DNA of 64,000 bases from Spirochaetaceae bacterium (GCA_002729885.1 PBUB01000004.1:1-64000); one strand, 5' to 3'. Shown: positions 9,935 to 19,639, counted from the first letter of the stretch. A program made the numbers and translations. The notes: generated by a model not told the origin, from the sequence alone.

Positions 9935-10603
9935 CTATTCCTCCGGAATCTGCTTCATTACTTCCTGGTATTCTTCCAGTTCTTTCTTCCAGGTGGCAAT
10001 CTCTTCTGCAGCCATATTTCGCTGCTGTTTGTCCGGCTCACCGTTTTCAATGAAATACTGGATAAGCTGAATCCTGGATTCCAGCTCTTTGATTCTATAT
10101 TGAAAGTATTGTCTCTGCTCTTCCGGTTTTACGGGACTTTCCGAAGGTGCATCGGGACCATCTTCCCCCGGTTCTGCATTTCTGGCTTTTGCCTGGTTCG
10201 CCGCCAGTCGGGTCTCAACTGAGGAAACTAGATCCAGGGTTTCCCTTCTTGCTTTTTCCTGAGCCTCGGTCAGAGGAGTCTGGAATCTGCTGGGGATATA
10301 AAGGTTATCTGGATGTGTATCTGAAAACTCTTTCCATTGTCGGGCCACTTCCTCTCGATCCGGCCGTGGCAGATACAGATCCGGCCAGAGCCGTCGGATT
10401 TCCTCTGCGGAAATGTCCGGTGCGGGGGCATCTGGCCATTCTACTCCAGAAGGATCTCGATCGAAGGATTCCCGTGGCGGAGTGCCGCCTGGTCCTTCCA
10501 CAATATCGTCCTTACCATCTCCCGGAGAGGAGAGCAGCCAGATAATGGCCACCAGAAGGACAGCAACTACAGCGATGATTATGTAAATTCTAGACTTGGG
10601 CAT
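9935..10603 (-). CDS. hypothetical membrane-anchored protein
   Basis: ORF with N-terminal TM segment (IYIIIAVVAVLLVAIIWLL) followed by a hydrophilic, coiled-coil-like region. Confidence 0.65.
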   Translation of the reverse strand: MPKSRIYIIIAVVAVLLVAIIWLLSSPGDGKDDIVEGPGGTPPRESFDRDPSGVEWPDAPAPDISAEEIRRLWPDLYLPRPDREEVARQWKEFSDTHPDNLYIPSRFQTPLTEAQEKARRETLDLVSSVETRLAANQAKARNAEPGEDGPDAPSESPVKPEEQRQYFQYRIKELESRIQLIQYFIENGEPDKQQRNMAAEEIATWKKELEEYQEVMKQIPEE

Positions 10604-10654
10604 TTGGAACCTCTAATCTTCCAATCATAGGTCACGGATTTGACAATTAGTCAA

Positions 10655-10690
10655 AGATAAAAAAAGCCCGGCCACCAGAGGAAGCCGGGC
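10655..10690 (-). terminator. rho-independent terminator of the SGNH hydrolase gene
   Basis: GCCCGGC (10666-10672) / GCCGGGC (10684-10690) stem with A-run on + strand (T-run on -) just downstream of the stop at 10713. Confidence 0.85.
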
Positions 10691-10712
10691 CCGAATCAGG
10701 CTAAAAGCCGGA

Positions 10713-11975
10713 TCAGATAAATATGTTGATGATCCAGGAAATGGCCTGTCCCACGATGCTGTCGCTTAGCCAGCGCTTCAGATCAACAGGGTTTCTGTTC
10801 AGGGAATCGTAATACCAGGCAGCGTATTCACTGGCCTGAGGAATGTTTACGCCATACTGACGATTGATGTCTTTGATCAGCTCATTTGCCAGAACGGTGT
10901 GACCGTAGCGGTTCGGGTGAACTCCGTCCAGACCGAATACACCGGGTTTTCCGGGCAGTGGCCAGTTGGCTCCTGCGGTTCCGGGGCTCCATCCGCTGGA
11001 ATGCTGAATTGGTCGGCCATTTTCTTTGATGTCTGCGAAAATAGCTTCTGCATCTGTAAGAGCATAGTTACGAGCCGCGGCCTGACGACGCAGTTCATTG
11101 TTCAGCATGGTCAGGAAGTTGGTGATAGTAGCTACCTCACCGGCATCCAGAACATGATCAGGGCTGGAAACTCCACTTCTATAGAAAGCTTTCAGTCCGC
11201 TGTAGTTCGCTCGACCATTGGGATCGTTATATCGCTCCAGATAGTAGATAGAAGTAACATTTGGCACAGTAAAGACGCTTCCACCTTTGACGGTTCCTAT
11301 GTTGTCCAGCCGACGCATTACCTCGGCCACATCTCTCTTGAAGCGTGCTTCATCCAGGCAATCCAGGGTAGTGCTCAGAGCCGTACAGAGTACGTGGTTG
11401 GCACCTACGGATGCGAAAACAAAGCTAGGCTTTACTTTTTCCATGATCTGGATTTGAGTTCCAGCATCACGAAGACCAAATCTGTGGAATTTATCCGGCT
11501 CCTGGCAATCCTGGACTTCTACCCAGCGATATGTGTACCAGTACCATTTCTTCCAGTACCAGTCTTTTACCCATTTTTTGGCATAGATATCTTCGCATTT
11601 GCCGCTGGTTCGCAGCACAGAAGTATACTCTGCACCGGTAATACCGGCATGCGTGGGCAGACTGTAGGTTTTTTCATTACCACCCAGAACTGAAGATGCG
11701 AGGCAGAAAACTCCGCAATCCCCTTTCAGCACATCTTCCAGGTTAGCATAAGGTCCTTTTAGTTCATTGTAGTATACATTAGATCCAGCTTGCTTACTAA
11801 CAACGACAGGATAGGCCCAGTTCTGTGTCTTTTTCTCGACTGTTACTCCGTAGAAACCCTGAGACAGGGAATCACCCATAACAGCCGGTCTGTTGAAAAG
11901 CTCTGACACAGACTGAGCAGAAATTGAAGTGGCACTTACCAGAAGGGCGGCCACAATCCATCGACCCAGTTTCAT
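10713..11975 (-). CDS. SGNH/GDSL-type hydrolase, exported
   Basis: Block [15 protein letters not shown], and [10 protein letters not shown]; signal peptide [21 protein letters not shown]; start placed at 11975 because of the GGAGGAG RBS (ORF is open further upstream through the repeat). Confidence 0.82.
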   Translation of the reverse strand: MKLGRWIVAALLVSATSISAQSVSELFNRPAVMGDSLSQGFYGVTVEKKTQNWAYPVVVSKQAGSNVYYNELKGPYANLEDVLKGDCGVFCLASSVLGGNEKTYSLPTHAGITGAEYTSVLRTSGKCEDIYAKKWVKDWYWKKWYWYTYRWVEVQDCQEPDKFHRFGLRDAGTQIQIMEKVKPSFVFASVGANHVLCTALSTTLDCLDEARFKRDVAEVMRRLDNIGTVKGGSVFTVPNVTSIYYLERYNDPNGRANYSGLKAFYRSGVSSPDHVLDAGEVATITNFLTMLNNELRRQAAARNYALTDAEAIFADIKENGRPIQHSSGWSPGTAGANWPLPGKPGVFGLDGVHPNRYGHTVLANELIKDINRQYGVNIPQASEYAAWYYDSLNRNPVDLKRWLSDSIVGQAISWIINIFI

Positions 11976-12005
11976 ATACACTCCTCCGTATAGGTACGCT
12001 CGCTC

Positions 12006-12266
12006 GGATGCCTCGTGCATCCTCGCTCCCGTTTTATATTCAAAACCAGCCCTTCGGGCTGGCAAAACATCCTGTTTTGGCGGGCCTTCGGCCCTTGCGA
12101 ACTCGCCGCTCTCGGCCGTCCTGGCCTTCGCGGCACTAGAACTTCCTGTTCAGCGTCCTGTTCGCAGCAAAGTGTACTGCACTTTGCTCTTTCGGTAGCT
12201 GGGATGCCAGTGCATCCTCGCTCCCGTTTTATACTCAAAACCAGCCTTTCGGGCCGGCCAAGCATC
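12006..12266 (-). repeat. hairpin array with 56-bp direct repeats (units 12016-12071 and 12211-12266), candidate structured 5' leader or CsrB-like RNA element
   Basis: At least eight perfect or near-perfect hairpins in about 215 nt and two direct-repeat units (about 51/56 identical); four CAGGANG motifs on the minus strand. Confidence 0.8.
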
Positions 12267-12375
12267 GTCTACGGGCTATCCACCCGATTATAACCGTCAT
12301 CCTGGAGGCTATACCTCCCGGATATTTTGTGTTCGATCTCTATATCTATTGGTATAGAAAACGTGACACGGTGTC

Positions 12376-12405
12376 ATGTTAAGGGTATAGGTTGAGCCTG
12401 CGCAA
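12376..12405 (-). promoter_or_regulatory. possible sigma70-type promoter (TTGCGC-N18-TAACAT) upstream of the hairpin array
   Basis: -35-like GCGCAA (+ strand 12400-12405) and -10-like ATGTTA (12376-12381), adjoining a TGACAC-G-GTGTCA palindrome at 12364-12376. Confidence 0.3.
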
Positions 12406-12445
12406 GAAAAAATTACATCGTGTCACCTTTAGGGACGAAAAAAAA

Positions 12446-14650
12446 TTAGCTATCTGCCAGAAATTTTAGCAGTGAGCGAAAATCTCGGACACCGTTCAGT
12501 CGATAGTGCGCGTGGGTGTACCCGGCTCCGATCTTGATGGACCATCCATCGGAAGGGAGCGCCTGAAAGAGGTGTTCATCGGTGGCATCGTCTCCTGCTG
12601 CCATATGGAAGTCATAGCTACGGCCAGTGCCTTCCAGATAGGGCAGGATGTTACCCTTGTGAATTCCCTGTACTCTAACTTCGATTACCGATTTTCCATC
12701 CAGAACATCCAGCGGAGCTCCGGAGAGCATGTTTTTCAAATGCATCACAAGTTCCCGGGCCTGCCATTTTCCAAATGTTGGATCGCTCAATCGATAATGC
12801 CAGGCCAGAGCGGCCTCTTTCTTTTCTGTGAAGCTACCTGGGGTCTTCAGATTGAATTGTTCGAAGATATCTTCCACGGTGGCCAGCCAGGCCAGGTCAT
12901 GGCTTTCCGGTAATTGTTTGTCCCAGTCCTCGCCAACCATGCGAATCCATAAACCGTGCTCTGCAGAAAGGATTACCGGAAATTTGCCCATCCAGTCTTC
13001 TATCTCCTGTCTCTTGCGACCGGTAACGATGGCTACATCGGTATTTTTTAGGGCGGTGATTCTCTCCATAATCTCCCGCAACTCTTGATCTGGAGCCGCA
13101 GCCAGAGGTAGATTCTGAATCTCTGCAAGAGTTCCATCATAATCCAGCAGCAGGAGCCTGCGACTGGACTGCTCCATCACCTCTTTCAGTTCATTTCTCT
13201 TTTGAATGTTAAGCGGCATCACCGGCCCGTGGCGGTCCGCATGTTCCTCGGTGCTACGGATAAGGTCTTCCAGAAAGGATCTGGACCAGTAATGAACATT
13301 GTTGCGTTTTACCCGCTCGTACATGGCGGTCATGCGGCGAGTGCATTCATCCTGGCCCAGCTCCAGGGCCGTTTCCAAAGCATCCGAGATCTGATCCCGA
13401 TTCCAGGGATTGATGATGATGGCTTCACCCAGTTCGGATGCGGCACCGGCCAGCTCGCTCAGGACCAGGACTCCATGGTCCTTCTTTACTGCCACATACT
13501 CCTTCGCCACCAGGTTCATTCCATCGAAGTACGGAGTAACCAGAGCTACGTCGGCTTCTCTGTAGAATGCTGCCAGTCTGCGAAAGGGCAGAGATCTATA
13601 CATGAATTGTATGGGGGAATCGGGAAGGGTTTCATGGGCCTCGATAATATCCATGACAATTACTTCCACCTGGTCTTTAAGATGTCTGTAATCGGGAATC
13701 TTGGTGCGGGAAGGAACCGCCACCTGTACAAGCACAACTTCGCCGGCTTTTTCTGGATTTCGTTCCAGGAACTTCTTGTAGGCGCTCAGTCGTTCCGGGA
13801 TTCCCTTCGTATAGTCCAGCCGATCCACGCTAAGTATCATCTTGCGACCTTTCTTGATCTGCCTTACGATTCGCAGGTCTTCTTCGAAATCCGGCTCCTC
13901 CATGGCGGCGGCTATTTTGGCCGGATCCACAGAAATAGGATAGGCACCGATCTGAACGCTGTGGTCCTCAAGGTCGATGCGATTTATCTCAGAGTCCAGC
14001 CCCAGAATATGTAATAGGCTACTGCGAAAGTGCCTCAATCCGCTGTGGGTCTGAAATCCAATAAGGTTGGATCCCAGCAGACCCTTCAAAAGCTCTTCCC
14101 GGTAAGGTAGAGCACGAAACATTTCCGAAGAAGGAAAGGGTGTATGAAGAAAAAATCCGATTCGCGCCTCGGGAATCTTCTCTCGTACCATGGCAGGCAC
14201 CAGCATTAGCTGATAATCATGCACCCATACAATGTCCTGGGTATTTCCTGCCTGGAGTTCCTCTACAATGCGATCCGCAAATACACGGTTCACTTCGCGA
14301 TAGACTCTAAAATCCTTTTCATCGTAATCAATGTGAGTGGGTAGATAGTGCAATACAGGCCATAGAACTCGATTGGAGAATCCAAAGTAGAATCGATTTA
14401 GCTGACGCCTTGTTAGAAAGATTGCAGATGCATTATATTCCTTTTTGAGCTCGGTGGAAATGTTCTCCGGTTGAATCATGGAAAGATCCACCTCTCCAGG
14501 CCAGCCGATCCACATTAATTCGTATGCATCGTTAAGTGCGCTCAAAGCGCTGGCCAGTCCACCCGGACTTGGCTGAAAATGAAATGATCTTTCGGTAACT
14601 TGAATGGCAACAGGGAGACGATTGGCTACTACGAGAATTCTTTGCTTCAT
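12446..14650 (-). CDS. bifunctional trehalose-6-phosphate synthase / trehalose-phosphatase
   Basis: GT20 N-terminal domain (VANRLPV, WVHDYQLMLVPAMVREKIPEARIGFFLHTPFPSSEMFR, SVDRLDYTKGIPERL) and HAD-type phosphatase C-terminus (LLLLDYDGTLAEI, AAGDDATDEHLF). Confidence 0.95.
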   Translation of the reverse strand: MKQRILVVANRLPVAIQVTERSFHFQPSPGGLASALSALNDAYELMWIGWPGEVDLSMIQPENISTELKKEYNASAIFLTRRQLNRFYFGFSNRVLWPVLHYLPTHIDYDEKDFRVYREVNRVFADRIVEELQAGNTQDIVWVHDYQLMLVPAMVREKIPEARIGFFLHTPFPSSEMFRALPYREELLKGLLGSNLIGFQTHSGLRHFRSSLLHILGLDSEINRIDLEDHSVQIGAYPISVDPAKIAAAMEEPDFEEDLRIVRQIKKGRKMILSVDRLDYTKGIPERLSAYKKFLERNPEKAGEVVLVQVAVPSRTKIPDYRHLKDQVEVIVMDIIEAHETLPDSPIQFMYRSLPFRRLAAFYREADVALVTPYFDGMNLVAKEYVAVKKDHGVLVLSELAGAASELGEAIIINPWNRDQISDALETALELGQDECTRRMTAMYERVKRNNVHYWSRSFLEDLIRSTEEHADRHGPVMPLNIQKRNELKEVMEQSSRRLLLLDYDGTLAEIQNLPLAAAPDQELREIMERITALKNTDVAIVTGRKRQEIEDWMGKFPVILSAEHGLWIRMVGEDWDKQLPESHDLAWLATVEDIFEQFNLKTPGSFTEKKEAALAWHYRLSDPTFGKWQARELVMHLKNMLSGAPLDVLDGKSVIEVRVQGIHKGNILPYLEGTGRSYDFHMAAGDDATDEHLFQALPSDGWSIKIGAGYTHAHYRLNGVRDFRSLLKFLADS

Positions 14651-14686
14651 GTGTCTTAATTATTGAACTATGAAAACTCCTCTCTG

Positions 14687-15628
14687 TCAATCGCCTTTCG
14701 GGTATTCGCTCTCAGGTAAATCCTCATAGTACAGGTTATCGAATCGTCTGTACATGGGAGCTTTTGTGTATCGCTGGATGAAATTGGAACGGGCCCTGGC
14801 TGCATTGTTCTTATGATCTCTGTATTCTCGGGCGAAGTGCAACTTCCCTGTTGTCCAATCATATACAAAGAACACATCCTCGGTCTTTGCAGGCTGAAGA
14901 ACCGCTCGATACGCTTCATCCGAGAATTGAGCCACAGGTCCCGGTGGTAATCCGGTTCTTTTGTATACATTGTAATCCGACTGCAGCTCGAGATCTTTAA
15001 AAAGTAGAAATGGTCGATGATATCCCAGACCATATTCTACCGTTGGACAACTTCCCAGCACCTGTCCTGTGCTGAGACGATTCAAAAACACTGAAGCAAC
15101 CCGGTCATAGTCCTGGTTACTCACCGCTTCCTTCTCTACGATGCTTGCCAGGATCATCATTTCCTTTCTATGAAGCTTACTCAGGCGCGCATCCTGTTCT
15201 GAACTTTCGGATTCCAGGCTATCCAGTCGCCTGCGGCTTTCTTCAACCATGTAATCTAGAATCACACCGGCCTGGTTTAGCGGATCTGCCTCCAGGTTCA
15301 CCGTATGCTTTCCCGGAATAAAGTGCCCTTCATACCGCAAGAAGTTAATGATGGATCTTTTATTCGTAGGTAGATCGCCGGGCTTTATTTCCATAAATAA
15401 TCCCGAATTCTCTCTGGCTTTCGCAGCAGAATCAAAATCATCGCACCCGGGTCCTCCCTGGTTGTCCAGGCGGCTGCAGAACTGCAGCAGGGTTTCATCC
15501 AGTATTACCTCAAATTGAAAAACCTTTCCTGCCGGTTCTGCTCCGGAATTACAGGCGACGCCCTGGATTGCTATCAGGGAAAGAATCCAGACCAGGAGGA
15601 TGGAAAATAACCTTTCGGACTTTTTCAT
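14687..15628 (-). CDS. mltG: endolytic transglycosylase MltG (YceG-like)
   Basis: ILASIVEKEA, VFLNRL, TVEYGLG, SDYNVYKRTGLPPGPV motifs; start at internal Met 15628 preceding a signal/TM segment. Confidence 0.88.
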   Translation of the reverse strand: MKKSERLFSILLVWILSLIAIQGVACNSGAEPAGKVFQFEVILDETLLQFCSRLDNQGGPGCDDFDSAAKARENSGLFMEIKPGDLPTNKRSIINFLRYEGHFIPGKHTVNLEADPLNQAGVILDYMVEESRRRLDSLESESSEQDARLSKLHRKEMMILASIVEKEAVSNQDYDRVASVFLNRLSTGQVLGSCPTVEYGLGYHRPFLLFKDLELQSDYNVYKRTGLPPGPVAQFSDEAYRAVLQPAKTEDVFFVYDWTTGKLHFAREYRDHKNNAARARSNFIQRYTKAPMYRRFDNLYYEDLPESEYPKGD

Positions 15629-15716
15629 AACCCGAGTGATACCCGGGTGTCGCTGCTTGCCGGCTTTCCGTGCAATATTGGGAAGTCGCAGATGCATATA
15701 CCAATAGGGCTGGACC

Positions 15717-18700
15717 GTGTCTGGTGAACAATCAATTAAGGGCATGGCCGGAGCATGGAAGTTCTTTGCCGATCGCGGAGGCACATTTACCGATATCGTG
15801 GCGCTGGCGCCGGATAAGACAGTCCATATTCATAAGCTACTTTCGGTTTCCAATCAATATGAGGACCCGGTGCAGGCTGGAATCCAGCAGCTTCTTTCCA
15901 GGCTGCAAAGCCAACATCCAGGAGCAGCGATGGAATCCCTGGACGAAATACGGGTAGGGACCACCATCGGAACCAATGCCTTGCTCGAACATAAGACGGC
16001 AAGGGTGGGATTACTCATTACATCGGGGTTCAGGGATTTGCTTCGCATAGGGTTTCAGTCCCGACCGGATATCTTTGCTCTGAATATCGTTCTGCCGGAG
16101 CCCCTTTACGTTTGTTCCATAGAAGTTAAGGAGCGAGTGGACTGCAGTGGTCGGATTCTGGAGCCCCTGGACACGGAGTCTATCGCTGCTGCAACCAGGG
16201 AACTGATGGATGCAAAGGTGGACTGCGTGGCCATTCTGTTTTTGCATTCTACTCGCAATCCATCCCACGAAATGCAGGCGATGAAGTTTGTGCAGGAACA
16301 AACAGGCCTGCCGGTGTATGCTTCTCATTTGTCCAGTCCTCTGTCCGGGGCTGTGTCCAGAGGTGACACTACCCTGGTGGATGCAGCTCTGGGTCCTTTA
16401 ATTCAGAGCTACGCTTCCAGGGTTGAATCCATTAGTTCCGCACCGGCGTACTTTATGGGCTCTGCCGGCGCACTCTTTCCTGCCCGGGAATTTTCCGGCA
16501 AAGATAGCCTGCTTTCCGGTCCGGCCGGTGGAGTGAATGCCGTGGCTGCTATGTGCAGGGAATACAGTATTGATCGGGCTGTGGGTTTTGATATGGGTGG
16601 GACCTCCACCGATGTTTTTTGCTATGATGGTCATCTGCAAAGACAGGATAGCTGCGAAGTTGGTGGATATCGCATTCAGGCGCCGCATTTAAGGATCCAT
16701 ACCATCGCTTCCGGCGGAGGCTCCATTCTTCAAAGAGATGGACTTCGACTGCTGGTAGGTCCAGAATCCGCGGGAGCGCAACCCGGTCCTGCATTGTACG
16801 GGCTGGATGGACCGGCCACCATTACAGATGCAAATGTGATTCTGGGACGGGTTCGTGCGGAACGCTTGCCAGCCATCTTTGGTCCCGGGCGAAATGCGCC
16901 GGCGGATTCTGATTTGTCCAGAGCAGCTCTGGAATCGCTGCAAGACTCTGAAGCCTCCGAATCGAAACTGGAGGAACTGGCCCAGGGATACATCTCCATC
17001 GCCTGCGAACAGATGGCAGGAGCTGTGCGAAAGATCACCATCGAGCAGGGTAGAGATCCTGCTCATTTTACTTTGGTGAGTTTTGGAGGTGCCGGTGGTC
17101 AGGTTGCCTGCGAAGTGGCCAGGAGAGCAGGAATCAAGAGGATTCTCTTTCCTGCGCTTGCAGGGCTGTTTTCAGCTGCAGGCATTGGAAGGACCAACCA
17201 CAGTTCCCTGGTTACTATTCCATCCGGTCTGGAATTAGAAAAAGGCCTGGAACAGTCAAAGTCGCAATGTAATGCGCTTCTGGAGTCGGATGTGGAAAGC
17301 ATTCGTCTGGAATTTCGGGTGCTCCCGGAAGGAAGCGATTTTTATGTTTCTTTGATTTATGAGAGCTGGCCAGTTTATTCCAGAATTCAAACTGATTTCA
17401 ATAATAGATTTCAGGAACTCTATGGATATCGGCCTGCGGCAGGAATTCTGTCTTCTGTTCTCGTTGAGAAAATCAAGGGTGGCTCTGTCGACCTGAGATT
17501 GGCTGCAGATCTAAATGTTTCCCGGGATGCACCGCCAGCTGAAGATATCCAGGTCTATGATCAGAAGTGGATTGCAGCACGGCATTTCAGGAGAGACTTC
17601 CTACAGGCCGGGAGCTTTCTGAAAGGTCCTGCCATCATAAGTTCCGATACAGACACAGTCTACATCGCGCCTGACTGGGAGGGCGTGGTTACAGACTCCG
17701 GGGATCTGGACATTCAAAGGAACAAAAATGGGGCAATGGAAGGCGCCAGCGAAGAAAGATCCCTGGAAATATCTGCGGAGATTCATCAGCGCAAGCTGGA
17801 ATCCATCGCTATAGAGATGGGAACCGTTTTGCAGAGAACAGCCCGTAGCGTAAATATCAAAGAGCGCCTGGACTTTTCCTGTGCCATTTTCGACGCAGAA
17901 GGAAGAATCCTGGTTAGCGCTCCTCATATCCCGGTGCATCTGGGCTCCATGCAGGACAGTATTCAGGCGGTGCTGCCCTTGCTGGAATCCGGAGGCCAGA
18001 GGTACCCGGATAATCCAGCCCAGGAGCCGATCAATTCTCACAATTCAAAAGGAAAAAGTCTGCGAAAAAGGACAGAAGAGGCAAATCGCCTCAGAAGGGA
18101 GAGCGAAAACGAAGAGCGGATCGAAAACGAAGACCTGAACCAAAACGATACGAGGGCATTTAATGGTGGAAAGGAATTCTATTTGATCAATGATCCCTAC
18201 GGCGGGGGAACCCATCTGCCGGACGTTACCGTGGTCTGGCCAGTTTATCTCACTGGAGCGGCAAGCTCGGATGAAACAGATGAGCGAAAGCTGCCAGATT
18301 ATTTTGTAGCTGCAAGGGGACATCATGCAGACATCGGCGGAATCTCCCCGGGCTCCATGCCTGCACGATCCAGCACTATATACGATGAGGGTATTTTGAT
18401 TCCGGCCACCGGCTTTGATCGAGAGGCTCTCAGTCCTGGAGGGGCTGTGGAAGAGCTCTTTCGGAAGGGAGGTGCCCGCGCGCCAGAAACGAATCGCGCA
18501 GACATTGCAGCTCAGGTAGCGGCCTGCATTCGAGGCTTGGAAATGCTGGAATCTATGCAAGGAACGGGAGCCAGGCAAAAGGAATCCTATTTGAGAAAGG
18601 CTGCCCGTGCTTCCGTGCAGGACAGTCTTCGGCAGCTCCTGGTTCATGGAAAGTGCCGGGCCCGGTTAGAACTGGATCCCCTTGAGTCCGCGGAAGAGGC

Positions 18701-19532
18701 CTCCAGGGGCCCGTCCAATTCTGTGGATCCATCGGTTGAATCCAGGCAAGCCCACATAGAACTCAGCCTGGAGATGAGAGGTTCCCGATTTCTTTTTGAT
18801 TTTTCGGGCAGTTCATTGGCTCCCGTGGCTAATTTCCAGACACCTGCTCCGGTAGTGCGATCTGCTGTACTTTACTGCCTGTATCTCATCTCCAGGCGAT
18901 CCATCCCATTGAATGCCGGCGCTCTGGAGGATATCGATATAGAACTGGGAAATACATTTCTTCAGGCTGTTCATCCGATGCCGGTGGTTGCAGGAAACGT
19001 TGAGACATCCCAGGTGCTGGTAGATATTATCTTGATGGCCGCCGGGGCCCTCAGCCCGGGTCCCGGGACCATGAACAATCTGAGTTTTGGAAATGCAGGA
19101 TATCAGTATTACGAAACCATCGGCGGGGGCTCCGGAGCAGGACCCGGTTTCGCCGGAACATCCGCCGTACAATGCCACATGACCAATTCCAGGATTACGG
19201 ATCCCGAGGTTCTGGAAGGTCGATTTCCGGTGATTCTGGAGCAGTTCAGAATCCGAACCGGAAGTGGTGGCGCCGGACGGCTTTCCGGAGGCGATGGAAT
19301 CATTCGACAGATTCGATTCCTGGAGGATATGACTGTAAGTGTGCTTTCAAACCGGCGAAGAAGTTCGGCGCCGGGCCTGGAAGGAGGACAACCCGGAAGT
19401 CCAGGGAGAAACCTGGTGATTTCGCATAACCAGATCAGGGAGCTGGACTATTGTGATACCCTGGATTTAAAGTCCGGAGATTCTATTCGCATCGAAACAC
19501 CGGGCGGGTCTGGCTATGGAAGCGCCAGATAG
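15717..19532 (+). CDS. fused hydantoinase A/B, 5-oxoprolinase-type
   Basis: HyuA (RGGTFTDIVALAPD, VGTTIGTNALLEH, FDMGGTSTDV) and HyuB (LINDPYGGGTHLPDVTVV, ARGHHADIGGISPGSMP, ETIGGGSGAG) in a single 1271-aa ORF. Confidence 0.9.
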   Translation: MSGEQSIKGMAGAWKFFADRGGTFTDIVALAPDKTVHIHKLLSVSNQYEDPVQAGIQQLLSRLQSQHPGAAMESLDEIRVGTTIGTNALLEHKTARVGLLITSGFRDLLRIGFQSRPDIFALNIVLPEPLYVCSIEVKERVDCSGRILEPLDTESIAAATRELMDAKVDCVAILFLHSTRNPSHEMQAMKFVQEQTGLPVYASHLSSPLSGAVSRGDTTLVDAALGPLIQSYASRVESISSAPAYFMGSAGALFPAREFSGKDSLLSGPAGGVNAVAAMCREYSIDRAVGFDMGGTSTDVFCYDGHLQRQDSCEVGGYRIQAPHLRIHTIASGGGSILQRDGLRLLVGPESAGAQPGPALYGLDGPATITDANVILGRVRAERLPAIFGPGRNAPADSDLSRAALESLQDSEASESKLEELAQGYISIACEQMAGAVRKITIEQGRDPAHFTLVSFGGAGGQVACEVARRAGIKRILFPALAGLFSAAGIGRTNHSSLVTIPSGLELEKGLEQSKSQCNALLESDVESIRLEFRVLPEGSDFYVSLIYESWPVYSRIQTDFNNRFQELYGYRPAAGILSSVLVEKIKGGSVDLRLAADLNVSRDAPPAEDIQVYDQKWIAARHFRRDFLQAGSFLKGPAIISSDTDTVYIAPDWEGVVTDSGDLDIQRNKNGAMEGASEERSLEISAEIHQRKLESIAIEMGTVLQRTARSVNIKERLDFSCAIFDAEGRILVSAPHIPVHLGSMQDSIQAVLPLLESGGQRYPDNPAQEPINSHNSKGKSLRKRTEEANRLRRESENEERIENEDLNQNDTRAFNGGKEFYLINDPYGGGTHLPDVTVVWPVYLTGAASSDETDERKLPDYFVAARGHHADIGGISPGSMPARSSTIYDEGILIPATGFDREALSPGGAVEELFRKGGARAPETNRADIAAQVAACIRGLEMLESMQGTGARQKESYLRKAARASVQDSLRQLLVHGKCRARLELDPLESAEEASRGPSNSVDPSVESRQAHIELSLEMRGSRFLFDFSGSSLAPVANFQTPAPVVRSAVLYCLYLISRRSIPLNAGALEDIDIELGNTFLQAVHPMPVVAGNVETSQVLVDIILMAAGALSPGPGTMNNLSFGNAGYQYYETIGGGSGAGPGFAGTSAVQCHMTNSRITDPEVLEGRFPVILEQFRIRTGSGGAGRLSGGDGIIRQIRFLEDMTVSVLSNRRRSSAPGLEGGQPGSPGRNLVISHNQIRELDYCDTLDLKSGDSIRIETPGGSGYGSAR

Positions 19533-19639
19533 CTGGATCAAAATACGGAAGACTGCCCCAGGATGCAGGCCTGGTGGGATAATGGGCTTCATAGGATTCA
19601 TGGGATTTGAAATCGGGCACAATCGGATAACCGATGGTT

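Noticed and set aside
10899-11693. 264-aa plus-strand ORF
   Set aside because: Lies entirely antisense to the well-supported SGNH hydrolase; composition does not resemble a real protein.
11972-12265. 97-aa minus-strand ORF through the hairpin array, with internal [16 protein letters not shown]-type repeats
   Set aside because: Explained by translation of a repetitive structured DNA element; no RBS or plausible protein features, and the SGNH gene start lies just downstream.
13202-14014. 270-aa plus-strand ORF
   Set aside because: Antisense to the conserved trehalose-6-phosphate synthase gene; third-position mirror artefact.
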